Numbered from the stretch's first letter, positions 1 to 9,300 are shown. The stretch: DNA of 64,000 nt from Alteromonas_F sp964429915 (GCA_964429915.1 CAYSDZ010000004.1:92195-156194), one strand, 5' to 3'. The notes: a model not told the origin generated them from the sequence alone. A program made the numbers and translations.

Positions 1-512
1 TTATCTAATAACCACAAAGGTACCGTTGCGCTCTGTTCACTGAGCGATGTGAGAGTGTGTGTATTTACATACTCTGCATTACTTAATTCTACAGGCCATA
101 ATTGAACGTCTTGTGCTGTTTTATATTCGCAGGAAGTCTGTTCATCTTTAGCTAACTGACTGAGTAAGCTGGTTCGCGCTGGAAGGGTAAACCCTTTGTT
201 TAAATTACCTTCGTCGTAATCCGGCTGACATTGCGCAATTAACATCGACGGAACAGGTTGTAAAAACGTGGGGAATAATAACTCCATTAAATGTTGTGTA
301 AACTCAGGAAATGACGCATCGAGTTTTCTGTGAATACGAGCCGAGAGAAAAGCAAAACCTTCAAGCAGGCGTTCCACATAAGGATCTGAACAATCAATGC
401 CATCCATACCCAAGCGGCCCGCTATTTTTGGATACTCTTTAGCAAATTCGGCACCCGACTCTCGGATGAATTTTAATTCCTGATTGTATAGTTCGAGAAA
501 TTTACTATCCAT
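1..512 (-). CDS. tssF: T6SS baseplate protein TssF (N-terminal part, truncated by window edge)
   Basis: The reverse strand is open from an ATG at 512 to the window edge, giving about 170 residues. The start (MDSKFLELYNQELKFIRESG) and the following EFAKEYPKIAGRLGM and DPYVERLLEGFAFL stretches are typical of the TssF/VasA/ImpG N-terminus. TssF is a cytoplasmic component of the T6SS baseplate wedge, acting with TssE, TssG and TssK. Its ATG overlaps the tssE stop codon (TAATG), so the two are translationally coupled in the leftward operon. The C-terminal two thirds lie outside the window, so completeness cannot be judged. Identity is confident from the N-terminus. Confidence 0.93.
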   Translation of the reverse strand, partial: MDSKFLELYNQELKFIRESGAEFAKEYPKIAGRLGMDGIDCSDPYVERLLEGFAFLSARIHRKLDASFPEFTQHLMELLFPTFLQPVPSMLIAQCQPDYDEGNLNKGFTLPARTSLLSQLAKDEQTSCEYKTAQDVQLWPVELSNAEYVNTHTLTSLSEQSATVPLWLLD

Positions 513-1012
513 TATCGCCACTGCTTTATAGACACATGAGAGTTCTCAATATCCACCTCAGTGTGCAAAAACAATTGCAAAGGCAAAGGTTGCGCCCATA
601 GATCTGCACTTATTTCGAACGATAAGGTACTCGCGCTCATCTCCTGCCGTGCGAGCAATACTTTTACTTTTAACGATGAGGGAATAATTCGAGGCTCATA
701 CTGTTTAATACACTTAACTAATTCACGCTCTAGCGCTTTGCTATTAAGAGAGGCAGAGACAATGCCAGACAAATCGGGAATACCGAAGTTTAAGCACGAA
801 GATTGAATATGTGGATAGTCTTTCAAATTCAAATGCGCAGAAGACGCGGTGCAATTCAACAACCAAGACAAATCTCGTTTTACTAGCTCTTTCAGCTTAG
901 AAAAAGAAATCACGCGTTGCTCGCGTGCTTCTCGTTTTTCATCAGGAGCATTGTCGCTTAATCTATCCAACAGCGATAACTGTAAGCGTTCTTTGGGAGC
1001 AAGTTCTGGCAT
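512..1012 (-). CDS. tssE: T6SS baseplate protein TssE (gp25-like)
   Basis: A 166-residue protein of the GPW/gp25 family, the T6SS counterpart of the phage T4 baseplate wedge protein gp25. Visible family features are the N-terminal PKERLQLSLLDRL segment, the central SCLNFGIPDLSG motif and the C-terminal segment ending in ADLWAQPLPLQLFLHTEVD. It sits between hcp (66-nt gap) and tssF (1-nt overlap), the expected place in the tssABC-hcp-tssEF order. No strong Shine-Dalgarno precedes its ATG, so expression may depend on readthrough from hcp. The length is normal for the family. Confidence 0.93.
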   Translation of the reverse strand: MPELAPKERLQLSLLDRLSDNAPDEKREAREQRVISFSKLKELVKRDLSWLLNCTASSAHLNLKDYPHIQSSCLNFGIPDLSGIVSASLNSKALERELVKCIKQYEPRIIPSSLKVKVLLARQEMSASTLSFEISADLWAQPLPLQLFLHTEVDIENSHVSIKQWR

Positions 1013-1078
1013 AAATCACATTACACAAACACGTTCTGCGCCACTAAATTGGATAGGTGGCGCAAAAAATGTAGTGCA

Positions 1079-1561
1079 TTATTTTTTCGTGTTTTGCTGG
1101 ATGTTGTAGCCGAAATCTACAGCGGCCCCGCCCGATCCATCTGCATTTTGCGGTTTATACGTTATCTTAATTTGAGCAAAATTTAAGGTGATGGTTTCTG
1201 TGAGTAGTTCTTCGCCACCCGAGCCGCCCGTTGAATAGTTGGTCACAATGATGTCATCTAATTCAATAACGATATACTCAAGTGCCTTTCCACCTGCTTT
1301 ACGCACTACAAGCTTGGCTTTGTTAATGTGATCACCCGTCGCAACGTGCTCCATTAAAGTCACTGATGCTTTATCAACAAACTTAGTAATGGTGATGTCA
1401 CCAAAATTCGCCTTTCCTGTTCCGCTCCCCATTCCAATGTGGGTGCTTCCGGTTTGGCGAACAGCCCAGCTCCATGACAAAATATCAATTTCGTCTTTGT
1501 GTGATTTATCCTTAGATTCACCTTTAATCTTGTCTAGCTTTAAAAACATATCAACAGCCAT
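1079..1561 (-). CDS. hcp: T6SS tube protein Hcp (TssD)
   Basis: A 160-residue Hcp1-family protein, the hexameric ring subunit that stacks into the T6SS inner tube and is exported. Recognisable parts are the start MAVDMFLKLDKIKGES, the SWSWAVRQTGS stretch with following small-residue loop, and the C-terminal TETITLNFAQIKITYKPQ beta segment. A strong ribosome binding site (AAAGGAG) precedes the ATG by about seven nt, fitting its role as the most abundant component. It lies within the structural operon between tssC and tssE rather than beside vgrG. No vgrG is present in this window. Confidence 0.95.
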   Translation of the reverse strand: MAVDMFLKLDKIKGESKDKSHKDEIDILSWSWAVRQTGSTHIGMGSGTGKANFGDITITKFVDKASVTLMEHVATGDHINKAKLVVRKAGGKALEYIVIELDDIIVTNYSTGGSGGEELLTETITLNFAQIKITYKPQNADGSGGAAVDFGYNIQQNTKK

Positions 1562-1618
1562 GAGTCGTCTCCTTTAAGGGTTAATGGCATCAAAAATTTT
1601 AGTATCGCGTTTGTTTAA

Positions 1619-3112
1619 TTAAGCATTTCCTGCCGGAAGCTTGGAAACCAGCCTGAGTGAAGCCGTTAGCCCCTCTAATTGATAATGCGGCTTCAAATAA
1701 AACTTGGCGTTGTAATAGCCGGGACTACCTTCTACTTCTTCCACCGACACTCCGGCATCGGCAAGGGGTTTACGTGCCTTAGTTTCCTCGCTTGAGGTTG
1801 CCGGCGCACCATCTACGTAGTTCAATATCCACTCTTGAAGCCACTTTTGCATAGCTTCTCGCGATTGAAATGAACCTACCTTGTCTCGCACAATGCACTT
1901 GAGGTAATGCGCAAAACGGGTAGTCGCAAATAAGTAAGGTAAACGCGCCGATAAAGCCGCATTGGCCGTTGCGTCTGGATTGTCATACTCAGTGGGCTTT
2001 TGTAAGGTCTGCGCACCTATAAATGCGGCCATATCGCTGTTTTTGCGATGAATCAGCGGCATTAAGCCACAGGCTGAAAGCTCTGACTCTCGACGATCGC
2101 TTATGGCGACTTCTGTGGGGCACTTCATATCCACGCCGCCGTCGTCACTAGGAAACGTATGCACAGGTAAGCCTTCCACTGAACCGCCCGATTCAATACC
2201 TCGAATCCGTGAGCACCAGCCGTACTCACTGAATGAACGATTAATGTTTACCGCGAGAGAATAAGCGGCATTGGTCCACGTGTATTTGGCTTCAGACGGG
2301 CCACGGGTATCTTCTTCAAATTCAAAACTTTCAACTGGGTTCGATTTGCTACCATACGGCAAACGCGATAACACGCGAGGCATAGTGAGCGTAATGTATT
2401 TGGCATCTTCCGTTTCGCGTAAAGAACGAAACGACAAATACTCAGGTGTTGAAAATACTTTAGTTAGCTCACGAGGGTTAGATAGTTCGCTCCAACTGTC
2501 CATTTGCATTAAGCCTGGCGATGCCGCTGTCAAAAATGGTGAATGCGACGCTGCACAGATTTTTGACATGCTAGAGAGCAAGTTCACATCGGCAGGGCTG
2601 TTGTCAAAGTAATAGTCTCCAACAATAGCGCCGAAAGGCTCACCACCGAATTGACCATATTCTTCTTCATAAAACTTTTTGAATATAGGGCTTTGATCCC
2701 ATGCTGTTCCCGCGAATTTCTTTAAATTCTTCGCCAACTCTTTTTTCGGAATGTTGAACACTTTCACTTTTAGCTGCTCACCAGAAGCGGTGTTGTCGAC
2801 TAGATAGTGAAGTCCTCGCCATGTACCTTCTAAGGTCTGAAAGTCGTTGTGGTGCAAAATAGCATTCACCTGCTCACCCATCTTTTTGTCTATTTCTGCG
2901 ATAATAGCTTCGATAGAATGCACGGTGTCGTCAGAGATATTAGCAACATTTTCAAGGGCATAGCCTGCCAATGTATTCACCGCTTTTTCTACTTCGGTTT
3001 TTGCATGGTCCGACTTTGGCTTAAATTCTTTTTGCAGCAAGGCTGCAAAAGAATCTGAATCCAAGGTGTCTACATCACCATTAATCGAGGTATTTAACTC
3101 TTGTTCTGCCAT
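1619..3112 (-). CDS. tssC: T6SS contractile sheath large subunit TssC
   Basis: A 497-residue TssC/VipB/EvpB protein. With TssB it forms the contractile sheath around the Hcp tube. The hallmark LEGTWRG motif is at residues 94-100, followed by the family blocks FGGEPFGAIVGDYYFDNSP and RLPYGSKSNPVESF, and the C-terminus is a normal sheath handshake region ending in LKPHYQLEGLTASLRL. A good SD (GGAGGAAT) lies just upstream of the ATG, and tssB ends 2 nt before the start. Full length, no defects seen. Confidence 0.97.
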   Translation of the reverse strand: MAEQELNTSINGDVDTLDSDSFAALLQKEFKPKSDHAKTEVEKAVNTLAGYALENVANISDDTVHSIEAIIAEIDKKMGEQVNAILHHNDFQTLEGTWRGLHYLVDNTASGEQLKVKVFNIPKKELAKNLKKFAGTAWDQSPIFKKFYEEEYGQFGGEPFGAIVGDYYFDNSPADVNLLSSMSKICAASHSPFLTAASPGLMQMDSWSELSNPRELTKVFSTPEYLSFRSLRETEDAKYITLTMPRVLSRLPYGSKSNPVESFEFEEDTRGPSEAKYTWTNAAYSLAVNINRSFSEYGWCSRIRGIESGGSVEGLPVHTFPSDDGGVDMKCPTEVAISDRRESELSACGLMPLIHRKNSDMAAFIGAQTLQKPTEYDNPDATANAALSARLPYLFATTRFAHYLKCIVRDKVGSFQSREAMQKWLQEWILNYVDGAPATSSEETKARKPLADAGVSVEEVEGSPGYYNAKFYLKPHYQLEGLTASLRLVSKLPAGNA

Positions 3113-3114
3113 GC

Positions 3115-3633
3115 TTATTCCTCCGTTTCGCCATCGTCTGAATGTTCTTGTTTTGCAGACGCGCTTAATGTTTCAAGCAATGCAGGATCAGCGAGCACCT
3201 TAGCAATCAGCTGCTCAGCTCCTTCCTTTCCGTCCATATACGTCACTAAATTAGATAACTGTGTTCTCGCCTCCAATAGCTGTTTAAGGCCATCGGTTTT
3301 CTTGGCGATCGCTTCGGGCGAGAAATCGTCCATACTTTCAAAAGTAATATCGATAGGTAAATTACCGTCGCCCGTTAATGTGTTTGGCACGCTGAATTGA
3401 ACACGTGGTTTTGTCGCTTTCAAACGGTCGTCAAAATTGTCGACATCAAATTCCAACGCTTTGCGCTCAGGAAGGGGTGCCAACGGTTCTTCTGGATTAC
3501 CTGACAAATCAGCCATCACCCCCATAACGAAGGGAATCTCTACTTTTTTTTCTGCGCCATATAATTCAACGTCGTACTCTATTTGCACGCGAGGTGCGCG
3601 ATTTTTTGAAATAAACTTCTGACCGCTAGACAC
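3115..3633 (-). CDS. tssB: T6SS contractile sheath small subunit TssB
   Basis: TssB/VipA/ImpB family, the small sheath subunit that pairs with TssC. The conserved start region QKFISKNRAPRVQIEYDVEL and the NFDDRLKATKPRVQF block are present. The longest open frame begins at an ATG at 3666 overlapping tssA, but a GTG at 3633 is preferred: it has an excellent SD (AAAGGAGA, about 7 nt upstream) and gives a protein of about 172 residues starting MSSGQKFISKN, the usual length and N-terminus. A tail of acidic residues (DGETEE) closes the protein. Confidence 0.93.
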   Translation of the reverse strand: MSSGQKFISKNRAPRVQIEYDVELYGAEKKVEIPFVMGVMADLSGNPEEPLAPLPERKALEFDVDNFDDRLKATKPRVQFSVPNTLTGDGNLPIDITFESMDDFSPEAIAKKTDGLKQLLEARTQLSNLVTYMDGKEGAEQLIAKVLADPALLETLSASAKQEHSDDGETEE

Positions 3634-3659
3634 AAACTTTCTCCTTTGCGTTTTATAAT

Positions 3660-4766
3660 TTACCAACCGTCCTCATCATCTGACTCGTCTGATGGCTCGG
3701 CCGCGTTTTCGTCGATACCACCGAGTTGATGTAACGCCGGTAGCGCATCGGGGTAAATATCTTTCATCACCCCTAAAAAATCTTTGTTCACTAATTTCAA
3801 CGCCCGATGAATCAATATAGGTAACGGACTGGTCGGCTCATTGATAGCGTAATACTCGGTAATCGCACGCAAGCAGTGCTCTACGTCTTCCCTACTTTTC
3901 ACCGATGCCACATTTTTTTCATCTACTGCTTGATGCACTTCCTGTAAATCCGTTTGAGTTGTATTTAGCGCTTGCGCAGTAGGCACAGTGGGTGAGATAT
4001 CTTCATTTTCCTCAGCGTTATGTGTTTCGCTGCTTCTCTCACTAACACGTTCCTCCAACGCTACATGCTCATTCAATACCTGTGTTATTTGCTCTAACGC
4101 CATTAAGGTTTTTGAAAAATCTAAAGCATACTCATGCCCCGCTTTTTCGATAAAGGTATTGTTCATTCGAACTAAACTTGAATGGCTATATCGCACGGCA
4201 TTGAACAAAAGTTGCAAATCGTCGATATTATTTTCTTGAAAAATGCCTTTGATTTGTGAGTCACTCAAAGATGCAGCGGTACCATCGCTCCCAGCAAGAG
4301 ATAACAGTGATACGGCTCCAACCCCTCTCAAACTGGCCAATGGTAGGTGTTTTAAGGTTTGATAAATAAAGACCTCGTTTAAGTGTGAGAGACCCGCAAT
4401 GCGCTCGAGTGGGTCTCCATCCTCTTCGTCAAGGGGCGGATAAACCTGCTCCCATTGTTCGTTGACAAGCTCAGCTAGCCCAATCAAACATTCTGAAAAG
4501 GGCACAAACCCTTCAGTGTTTAATACCGCTTGAGCAAGCGTACTAATTAGTTTTAGGTCTTTAGTTTGCTGTAAAAATGTAAGCGCTTGTTTTTTAATGG
4601 CTCGCCAGTCAGGCGGTTCGGCAGGTAAGGTGTTTTGCCCGTCATATCTTTCAGGCGTGCCTTGGGCTGCGAAGAAAAAATGTTGAAAATCGGCCATATC
4701 CTCCAGATTATGACCACACTTATTCTCATCAGAGACAGGGGTTAAAATTAACTCTTTGTATTCCAT
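3660..4766 (-). CDS. tssA: T6SS protein TssA (ImpA-type)
   Basis: A 368-residue protein with the ImpA N-terminal domain (roughly residues 20-150, including PDWRAIKKQALTFLQQTKDL and GLAELVNEQWEQVYPPLDEE) and the short C-terminal block VNKDFLGVMKDIYPDALPAL followed by an acidic tail. TssA proteins cap or prime sheath-tube assembly at the baseplate. It is the first gene of the leftward operon. The middle (about 230-290) is low-complexity and Glu/Ser-rich, probably a linker. It is transcribed divergently from tagH, with a 157-bp shared promoter region. Confidence 0.9.
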   Translation of the reverse strand: MEYKELILTPVSDENKCGHNLEDMADFQHFFFAAQGTPERYDGQNTLPAEPPDWRAIKKQALTFLQQTKDLKLISTLAQAVLNTEGFVPFSECLIGLAELVNEQWEQVYPPLDEEDGDPLERIAGLSHLNEVFIYQTLKHLPLASLRGVGAVSLLSLAGSDGTAASLSDSQIKGIFQENNIDDLQLLFNAVRYSHSSLVRMNNTFIEKAGHEYALDFSKTLMALEQITQVLNEHVALEERVSERSSETHNAEENEDISPTVPTAQALNTTQTDLQEVHQAVDEKNVASVKSREDVEHCLRAITEYYAINEPTSPLPILIHRALKLVNKDFLGVMKDIYPDALPALHQLGGIDENAAEPSDESDDEDGW

Positions 4767-4923
4767 TGCTTGTTATCTTTTGCGCTTTTTCGCGCTTTCA
4801 GTAGAAGCCTTAACCCCCCTTACGCACATCACTAGCAGAAAGGGTGCAACTTTCATTTACCCCGATGCGTAGGCTTAACATTAATCTGTATTCATTAATA
4901 ACTTTGGACCCTGGCTGGGCTTT
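4767..4923. promoter_or_regulatory. Divergent promoter region of the two T6SS operons
   Basis: This 157-bp gap lies between the divergent starts of tssA and tagH and must contain both operon promoters. It includes AT-rich stretches near 4870-4905. No confident sigma-70 or sigma-54 hexamer pair could be assigned by eye; the function is inferred from position. Confidence 0.5.
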
Positions 4924-6156
4924 ATGGCGTCTTTACATGTTGCTCTTTGCTCTCCTGATACCGTAACAGGAGAGCGCAGTTTTGTGTTTACCGAATCAGG
5001 TGGAAGTATTGGCCGTTCATCACAATGCGATTGGTCAATTGATGACGGTGAGCGTTTTATTTCTAGTACTCATCTGCTTGTTGCTTTTATGAATGGAACA
5101 TTTACTTTTACCGATACTAGTAGCAACGGAACTTACTTAAATACCAATCAACTCGACAAAGGTGTGGCGATAAAACCCTCAGTGAATGATGTTTTCACAC
5201 TCGGTAACATTGATATCAAAGTGACTGCTATTGATGATCTGACTACAGACACCGGAAGTGACACGCAATCAGACTTGCTAAATTATGTGGTGCCTAAGGT
5301 CACACAAAATGAATCTTTAGCGCGTCCTCCCATCAGTGACGTCGATAATTTAGGCTTGTTTGATATTTTGGCACAGCATCCATCCAAACCGACACCGAGC
5401 CAAGAGCATAGCAAAAAAGTCAGCTCGGAACCCATTTCGCCTACTCTCATCCCCGATGATTGGGATAGTGAAGAACCCTTAGCCCAACCAAGTGTGGAAA
5501 AAAATACCCAGTCGGAAGAAAACCGTTCATTTTCCGATAAATGCTATTCAAGCGATGTGAAAGATGACTTTTTTGACTTAGTTTACGAACAATTAGGGCT
5601 TCCTAAAGCTAACAAGGCTGAAGTGAACAAGCATCGTTTCGCGGCTGACATTGCGACGCTAGTAAAGCAAAGCACGCAAGGCGTGATGGCTTTGCTGGCA
5701 GGCCGTTCAGCGTTAAAACAAGAATCGAGATTATCGATGACCATGATCCAACCTAAGTCGAATAATCCCATCAAGTTTTCGCTTGACCCTTCAGACACCT
5801 TAGACATGTTATTAGTCAGAAAAAAACCGGGATATATGGACGTAACCGACGCCTATGCTGAAGCATTTGGCGATTTACAAAACCATCAAACAGCCTTTAT
5901 TGCAGGGCTTCAAGCATGTTTAGCGGGGGTGTTGAACGAGCTGTCTCCTGACGCCGTTGAACAAGAGGCGCACACTCTCCATCGCAACTTTTTAGGCAAG
6001 ACCAAGGTCGCTCAGAAATGGCAAGTTTTTACCGCTAAGCAAGAAAATTTAACGGTTAAAGTAAAAGAAAATTTCAATGACATATTAGCCGAACATTTTT
6101 CATCAGCCTACGAGTCACAGGTTAAGCAATTACAGCGTAAAGAGAATGAATCATGA
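4924..6156 (+). CDS. tagH: T6SS-associated FHA-domain protein TagH (Fha)
   Basis: A 410-residue protein with an N-terminal FHA domain (about residues 20-100; GGSIGRSSQCDWSI, ISSTHLLV and DTSSNGTYLN carry the phosphothreonine-binding Arg, Ser/His and Asn positions). A Ser/Pro/Glu-rich linker follows, then a C-terminal helical domain typical of TagH/ImpI proteins. FHA proteins read phosphothreonine marks written by a PpkA-type kinase and removed by a PP2C phosphatase, and both partners are encoded at 15.99-21.15 kb. It is first in the rightward operon and overlaps tssJ by 4 nt (ATGA). Confidence 0.92.
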   Translation: MASLHVALCSPDTVTGERSFVFTESGGSIGRSSQCDWSIDDGERFISSTHLLVAFMNGTFTFTDTSSNGTYLNTNQLDKGVAIKPSVNDVFTLGNIDIKVTAIDDLTTDTGSDTQSDLLNYVVPKVTQNESLARPPISDVDNLGLFDILAQHPSKPTPSQEHSKKVSSEPISPTLIPDDWDSEEPLAQPSVEKNTQSEENRSFSDKCYSSDVKDDFFDLVYEQLGLPKANKAEVNKHRFAADIATLVKQSTQGVMALLAGRSALKQESRLSMTMIQPKSNNPIKFSLDPSDTLDMLLVRKKPGYMDVTDAYAEAFGDLQNHQTAFIAGLQACLAGVLNELSPDAVEQEAHTLHRNFLGKTKVAQKWQVFTAKQENLTVKVKENFNDILAEHFSSAYESQVKQLQRKENES

Positions 6157-6653
6157 AATATAAATCTGCCTACTTAATTTATACCTTGTTGCTGTTATTC
6201 AGTTTTTTGCTGTCAGCTTGCAGCCGTTTGCCATTAGAGCCAAAGGCAACGATGACTTACACCATTGCGGCATCAAGCGATATTAATCCAGACATTCATG
6301 GACAACCTTCCTCTGTTGTTGTGAAAGTCATGCAGCTTGCCAATGTGGGTAATTTTAATAATGCTGGCTATGAAACTCTTTTTACAGGGCGCGACAACAA
6401 ACTGGGTAATGAGTTTATCGCGATGGAAGAACACCTTGTTGACCCAGACTCTAAACAAACCTTTAAGCTGGAGCTGTCAAAACGAACACAGTTCCTTGGG
6501 GTAGCCGTAGGATATAGACAGGTGAACTCCGTTACGTGGAAGACTGTGCTATCGCTACCGAAAAAATCGCTTCTCGACCCTCGTTCATTGTTAGGAAACG
6601 GAGGTACATTGATTGCCGTCGACAAATCTAGCGTCCAAATAATCAACCAATAG
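6153..6653 (+). CDS. tssJ: T6SS outer-membrane lipoprotein TssJ
   Basis: A 166-residue lipoprotein. A hydrophobic signal peptide ends in lipobox LSAC with the acylated Cys at residue 23. The mature part has the TssJ beta-sandwich features (SSVVVKVMQL, FLGVAVGYR). TssJ anchors the TssL-TssM membrane complex to the outer membrane by contacting the periplasmic part of TssM. Its ATG overlaps the tagH stop and tssK follows after 11 nt, indicating an operon. The late segment RSLLGNGGTLIAVDKSSVQI completes the usual fold, so the gene appears intact. Confidence 0.92.
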   Translation: MKYKSAYLIYTLLLLFSFLLSACSRLPLEPKATMTYTIAASSDINPDIHGQPSSVVVKVMQLANVGNFNNAGYETLFTGRDNKLGNEFIAMEEHLVDPDSKQTFKLELSKRTQFLGVAVGYRQVNSVTWKTVLSLPKKSLLDPRSLLGNGGTLIAVDKSSVQIINQ

Positions 6654-6664
6654 GAAGTCACATC

Positions 6665-7993
6665 ATGGTATGGGAAAAACGCGTTGTATGGACCGAGGGT
6701 ATGATGCTGCAACCCCAGCATTTTCAACAACAGACTCGCTATCAAGATGGTCAATTACGGCTTGCTATCGGTGAATGTTTACCTGAAGACTGGGGATTCA
6801 CTGAGCTTGAAATCGATGAAGCGTTACTTAAGACGGGAAAACTATGTCTGAGATCTGCCCAAGGCATGCTTCGAGATGGTTCCCCGTTTCAGTTTCCCCA
6901 ACGCGACCATGCTCCCAATGTGCTGACTATTGACCCGTCTCACTTAAATGCACTGGTCTACTTAGCGCTCCCTTTACACCACTTTGGTACGACAGAATTC
7001 AATAAAGTAATGCCATCATCAGGAAAATACGTGCTCTGCGAGCATGAAATACGTGATGTATCTAACAATACCGAGCAAAAAGCGTTGGTTGAAATGTCGG
7101 GGCTCAATTTTAGTCTTAGAACTAGCTTGCAAGACAATAGTGAATTTATGTGTATTGCAATTGCTAAAATAGATGACGTGTCGCCAAACGGTGCAGTGAG
7201 TATAGACTCGCACTTTATTCCAAACGTAATGAACGCTAAAACAAGCGCGGTATTACGCCATTTTTTAAGCGAACTGCTGCAATTGCAGCAACACCGTATC
7301 CAATCTATCGCATCGCGCTTATCGGTCGCGGGCAAATCTAGCCTTAACGAAATGACAGACTTTATGATGTTGCAGACATTGAATCGCTATCTGCCTCTCC
7401 TTCGTCAGTTCGATCACTGTGAACATATTAAACCCTACAGTATTTACACAACATTGGTGTCACTAATTGGTGAAATGAGCACATTCATTCAAACCGATAA
7501 AATGGTACCTGAATTACCTTACTATCTGCACGGTGACTTAAGCTCTGTTTTCCAACCGATAATGAAAACGCTTCGCGAATTATTCAGTGTGGTGTTAGAG
7601 CAAAACGCAATAAACATCGAACTAGAAGAAAGAAAGTTTGGTATTCGCGTAGGAACAATAGCCGACAAAAGCCTGTTCTCTCATGCTAGTTTCATTTTAG
7701 CAGTGGGCGCCAATGTTTCCCCCGACGAATTGCGCAAAAATGTGCCAGGTCAAATTAAAATTGGCGCGGTAGAATCCATTAAAGAGCTAGTAAATTTGCA
7801 GCTTCCCGGCATTCAGATTAATCACTTACCTGCGGCACCCAGAGACATTCCCTATCAACGCCATTGCGTTTATTTTGAGCTGGTGCAATCGGGTGAATAC
7901 TGGCAAAACCTAAGCGTATCAGGAGGCATCGCCTGCCACCTTAGCCAACCTTTCCCCAACTTAACACTCGAGCTATGGGCAATAAGGAATTAA
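6665..7993 (+). CDS. tssK: T6SS baseplate protein TssK
   Basis: A 442-residue TssK/VasE/ImpJ protein, which links the baseplate to the TssL/TssM membrane complex. Diagnostic segments are the N-terminal VVWTEGMMLQPQHFQQQTRY, the central LPLLRQFDHCEHIKPYSIY, and the C-terminal VYFELVQSGEYWQNL plus PNLTLELWAIR. A good SD (AGGAAG) precedes the ATG. It overlaps the start of tssL by 19 nt. Length and domain content are normal. Confidence 0.96.
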   Translation: MVWEKRVVWTEGMMLQPQHFQQQTRYQDGQLRLAIGECLPEDWGFTELEIDEALLKTGKLCLRSAQGMLRDGSPFQFPQRDHAPNVLTIDPSHLNALVYLALPLHHFGTTEFNKVMPSSGKYVLCEHEIRDVSNNTEQKALVEMSGLNFSLRTSLQDNSEFMCIAIAKIDDVSPNGAVSIDSHFIPNVMNAKTSAVLRHFLSELLQLQQHRIQSIASRLSVAGKSSLNEMTDFMMLQTLNRYLPLLRQFDHCEHIKPYSIYTTLVSLIGEMSTFIQTDKMVPELPYYLHGDLSSVFQPIMKTLRELFSVVLEQNAINIELEERKFGIRVGTIADKSLFSHASFILAVGANVSPDELRKNVPGQIKIGAVESIKELVNLQLPGIQINHLPAAPRDIPYQRHCVYFELVQSGEYWQNLSVSGGIACHLSQPFPNLTLELWAIRN

Positions 7994-9297
7994 GTTCGGT
8001 GAACCACGACGACGACTTATCAAAAACGATGCTTATCCCTAATCCCGGAGGACGTCGCACTTCGGCCCCCAGTATTGCGCCAAATACAAGCCTAGATGCG
8101 ACACAAGTATACCGTTCACCAGAAAGAAGTATGCCCAATGAGCCAGCCATACTGCACAGTGACAATGAAATCCTAAGCTCCGCCAGCGACATTATTTCGC
8201 TTGCGGCAAATCTGCAAACGCTTTCCCCTAATGGCTCTGTCGAACAATTACGTATTGAAGTAGAACGCCTATTTAACGAATTAAACGACACACTCCGCCA
8301 ACGCGGTATAGCGAATGAAATCGCCCTTACGGCGAGATATTTGTTGTGTTGTCTAGTTGATGAATTGGTACTTAACACACCTTGGGGGGCGCAAGGTTAT
8401 TGGAGTCAGCAAACCTTACTTAGCAAATTTCATAATGAAACGTCGGGCGGCGAAAAATGTTTTTTAATTATCGATAAAGTTTTACAGCAGCCCAACTCGA
8501 ATACAGACTTGCTTGAGCTTAGTTACGTGTGTCTTTCGTTGGGTTTCAAAGGTAAGTATCGGATTACATCAAACGGTGAAAATGAATTACTGCATATCTG
8601 CCAACGATTGTCACAAGCGATCGCGATACAGCGACCTGAAACCAAGATGTTGTCACCTGATGGAGAAAGTGAAAAGGGAAAAATTCAAGCTGCACACACG
8701 CGTTTTCCGCTTAATCTTTTCTTTTTCGTGCTCTTGTTTGTTTGCTCAGCATTGTATGCCGTTTATTTATCCAACTTACACACGCGATCTACGCCTATTT
8801 TTCAAATGCTTGAAACGATTGCAGCGAATGATTTGCCCTCGCTTGGAAAAAGCGAAACAACATACAACGCAAAAGTCATCCTCGACCGACTTAGTATTCA
8901 ATTGGCTGAACACATTAGGCGTGGACAAATTGAACTTGCGCAAAGCAATGGTCTGGTAAGTATCCGCTTAATCAGCCCCGCTCTCTTTCCTCCGGGCAGA
9001 ACCACCATAAATCAACAGGCACTTCCTGCGGTAACGACACTAAACAATGTCATTCTCGCCCATTCAGATTCCGTTTTAATAGTGGGCCACACCGACTCAA
9101 CGGGTCAAGCGGAATCGAATTGGGTTATATCGCGACAGCGTGCCGATGCAGTTCAAGCTTGGTTGCTTTCTTCTGAGCCAAGCGTCAAATATTCAGATAC
9201 ACAAGGTTTAGCTGATACTCAACCGCTCGTCAATACCACTAGCGCCAGTGAAAATCGAAGAGTAGAAATCATCTTACTGCCCAGAGAGGGGCGTTAA
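7975..9297 (+). CDS. tssL: T6SS membrane protein TssL with C-terminal OmpA-like domain
   Basis: A 440-residue fusion. The cytoplasmic DotU/IcmH domain (about 65-220; ALTARYLLCCLVDELVLNTP, GYWSQQTLLSKFH) is followed by one transmembrane helix (about 246-265, FFFVLLFVCSALYAVYL) and a periplasmic OmpA peptidoglycan-binding domain (about 330-440, VGHTDSTG and ENRRVEI motifs). With TssM and TssJ it forms the trans-envelope complex. The first 60 residues form a polar, apparently disordered extension carrying Thr18 in the context SKTMLIP and Thr43 in LDATQVY. These resemble kinase/FHA docking sites; a comparable TssL Thr is phosphorylated by PpkA and bound by Fha in Agrobacterium. Confidence 0.95.
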   Translation: MGNKELSSVNHDDDLSKTMLIPNPGGRRTSAPSIAPNTSLDATQVYRSPERSMPNEPAILHSDNEILSSASDIISLAANLQTLSPNGSVEQLRIEVERLFNELNDTLRQRGIANEIALTARYLLCCLVDELVLNTPWGAQGYWSQQTLLSKFHNETSGGEKCFLIIDKVLQQPNSNTDLLELSYVCLSLGFKGKYRITSNGENELLHICQRLSQAIAIQRPETKMLSPDGESEKGKIQAAHTRFPLNLFFFVLLFVCSALYAVYLSNLHTRSTPIFQMLETIAANDLPSLGKSETTYNAKVILDRLSIQLAEHIRRGQIELAQSNGLVSIRLISPALFPPGRTTINQQALPAVTTLNNVILAHSDSVLIVGHTDSTGQAESNWVISRQRADAVQAWLLSSEPSVKYSDTQGLADTQPLVNTTSASENRRVEIILLPREGR

Positions 9298-9300
9298 TTT

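Noticed and set aside
4831..4851. Sigma-54-like TTGCAC-N5-CTGC on the reverse strand upstream of tssA
   Set aside because: The -24 element has TG instead of the near-invariant GG, and no enhancer-binding regulator gene is in the window; too weak to call.
8513..8959. 148-aa forward ORF inside tssL
   Set aside because: Out-of-frame shadow of the TssL coding sequence, Cys/Arg-rich with no recognisable domain.
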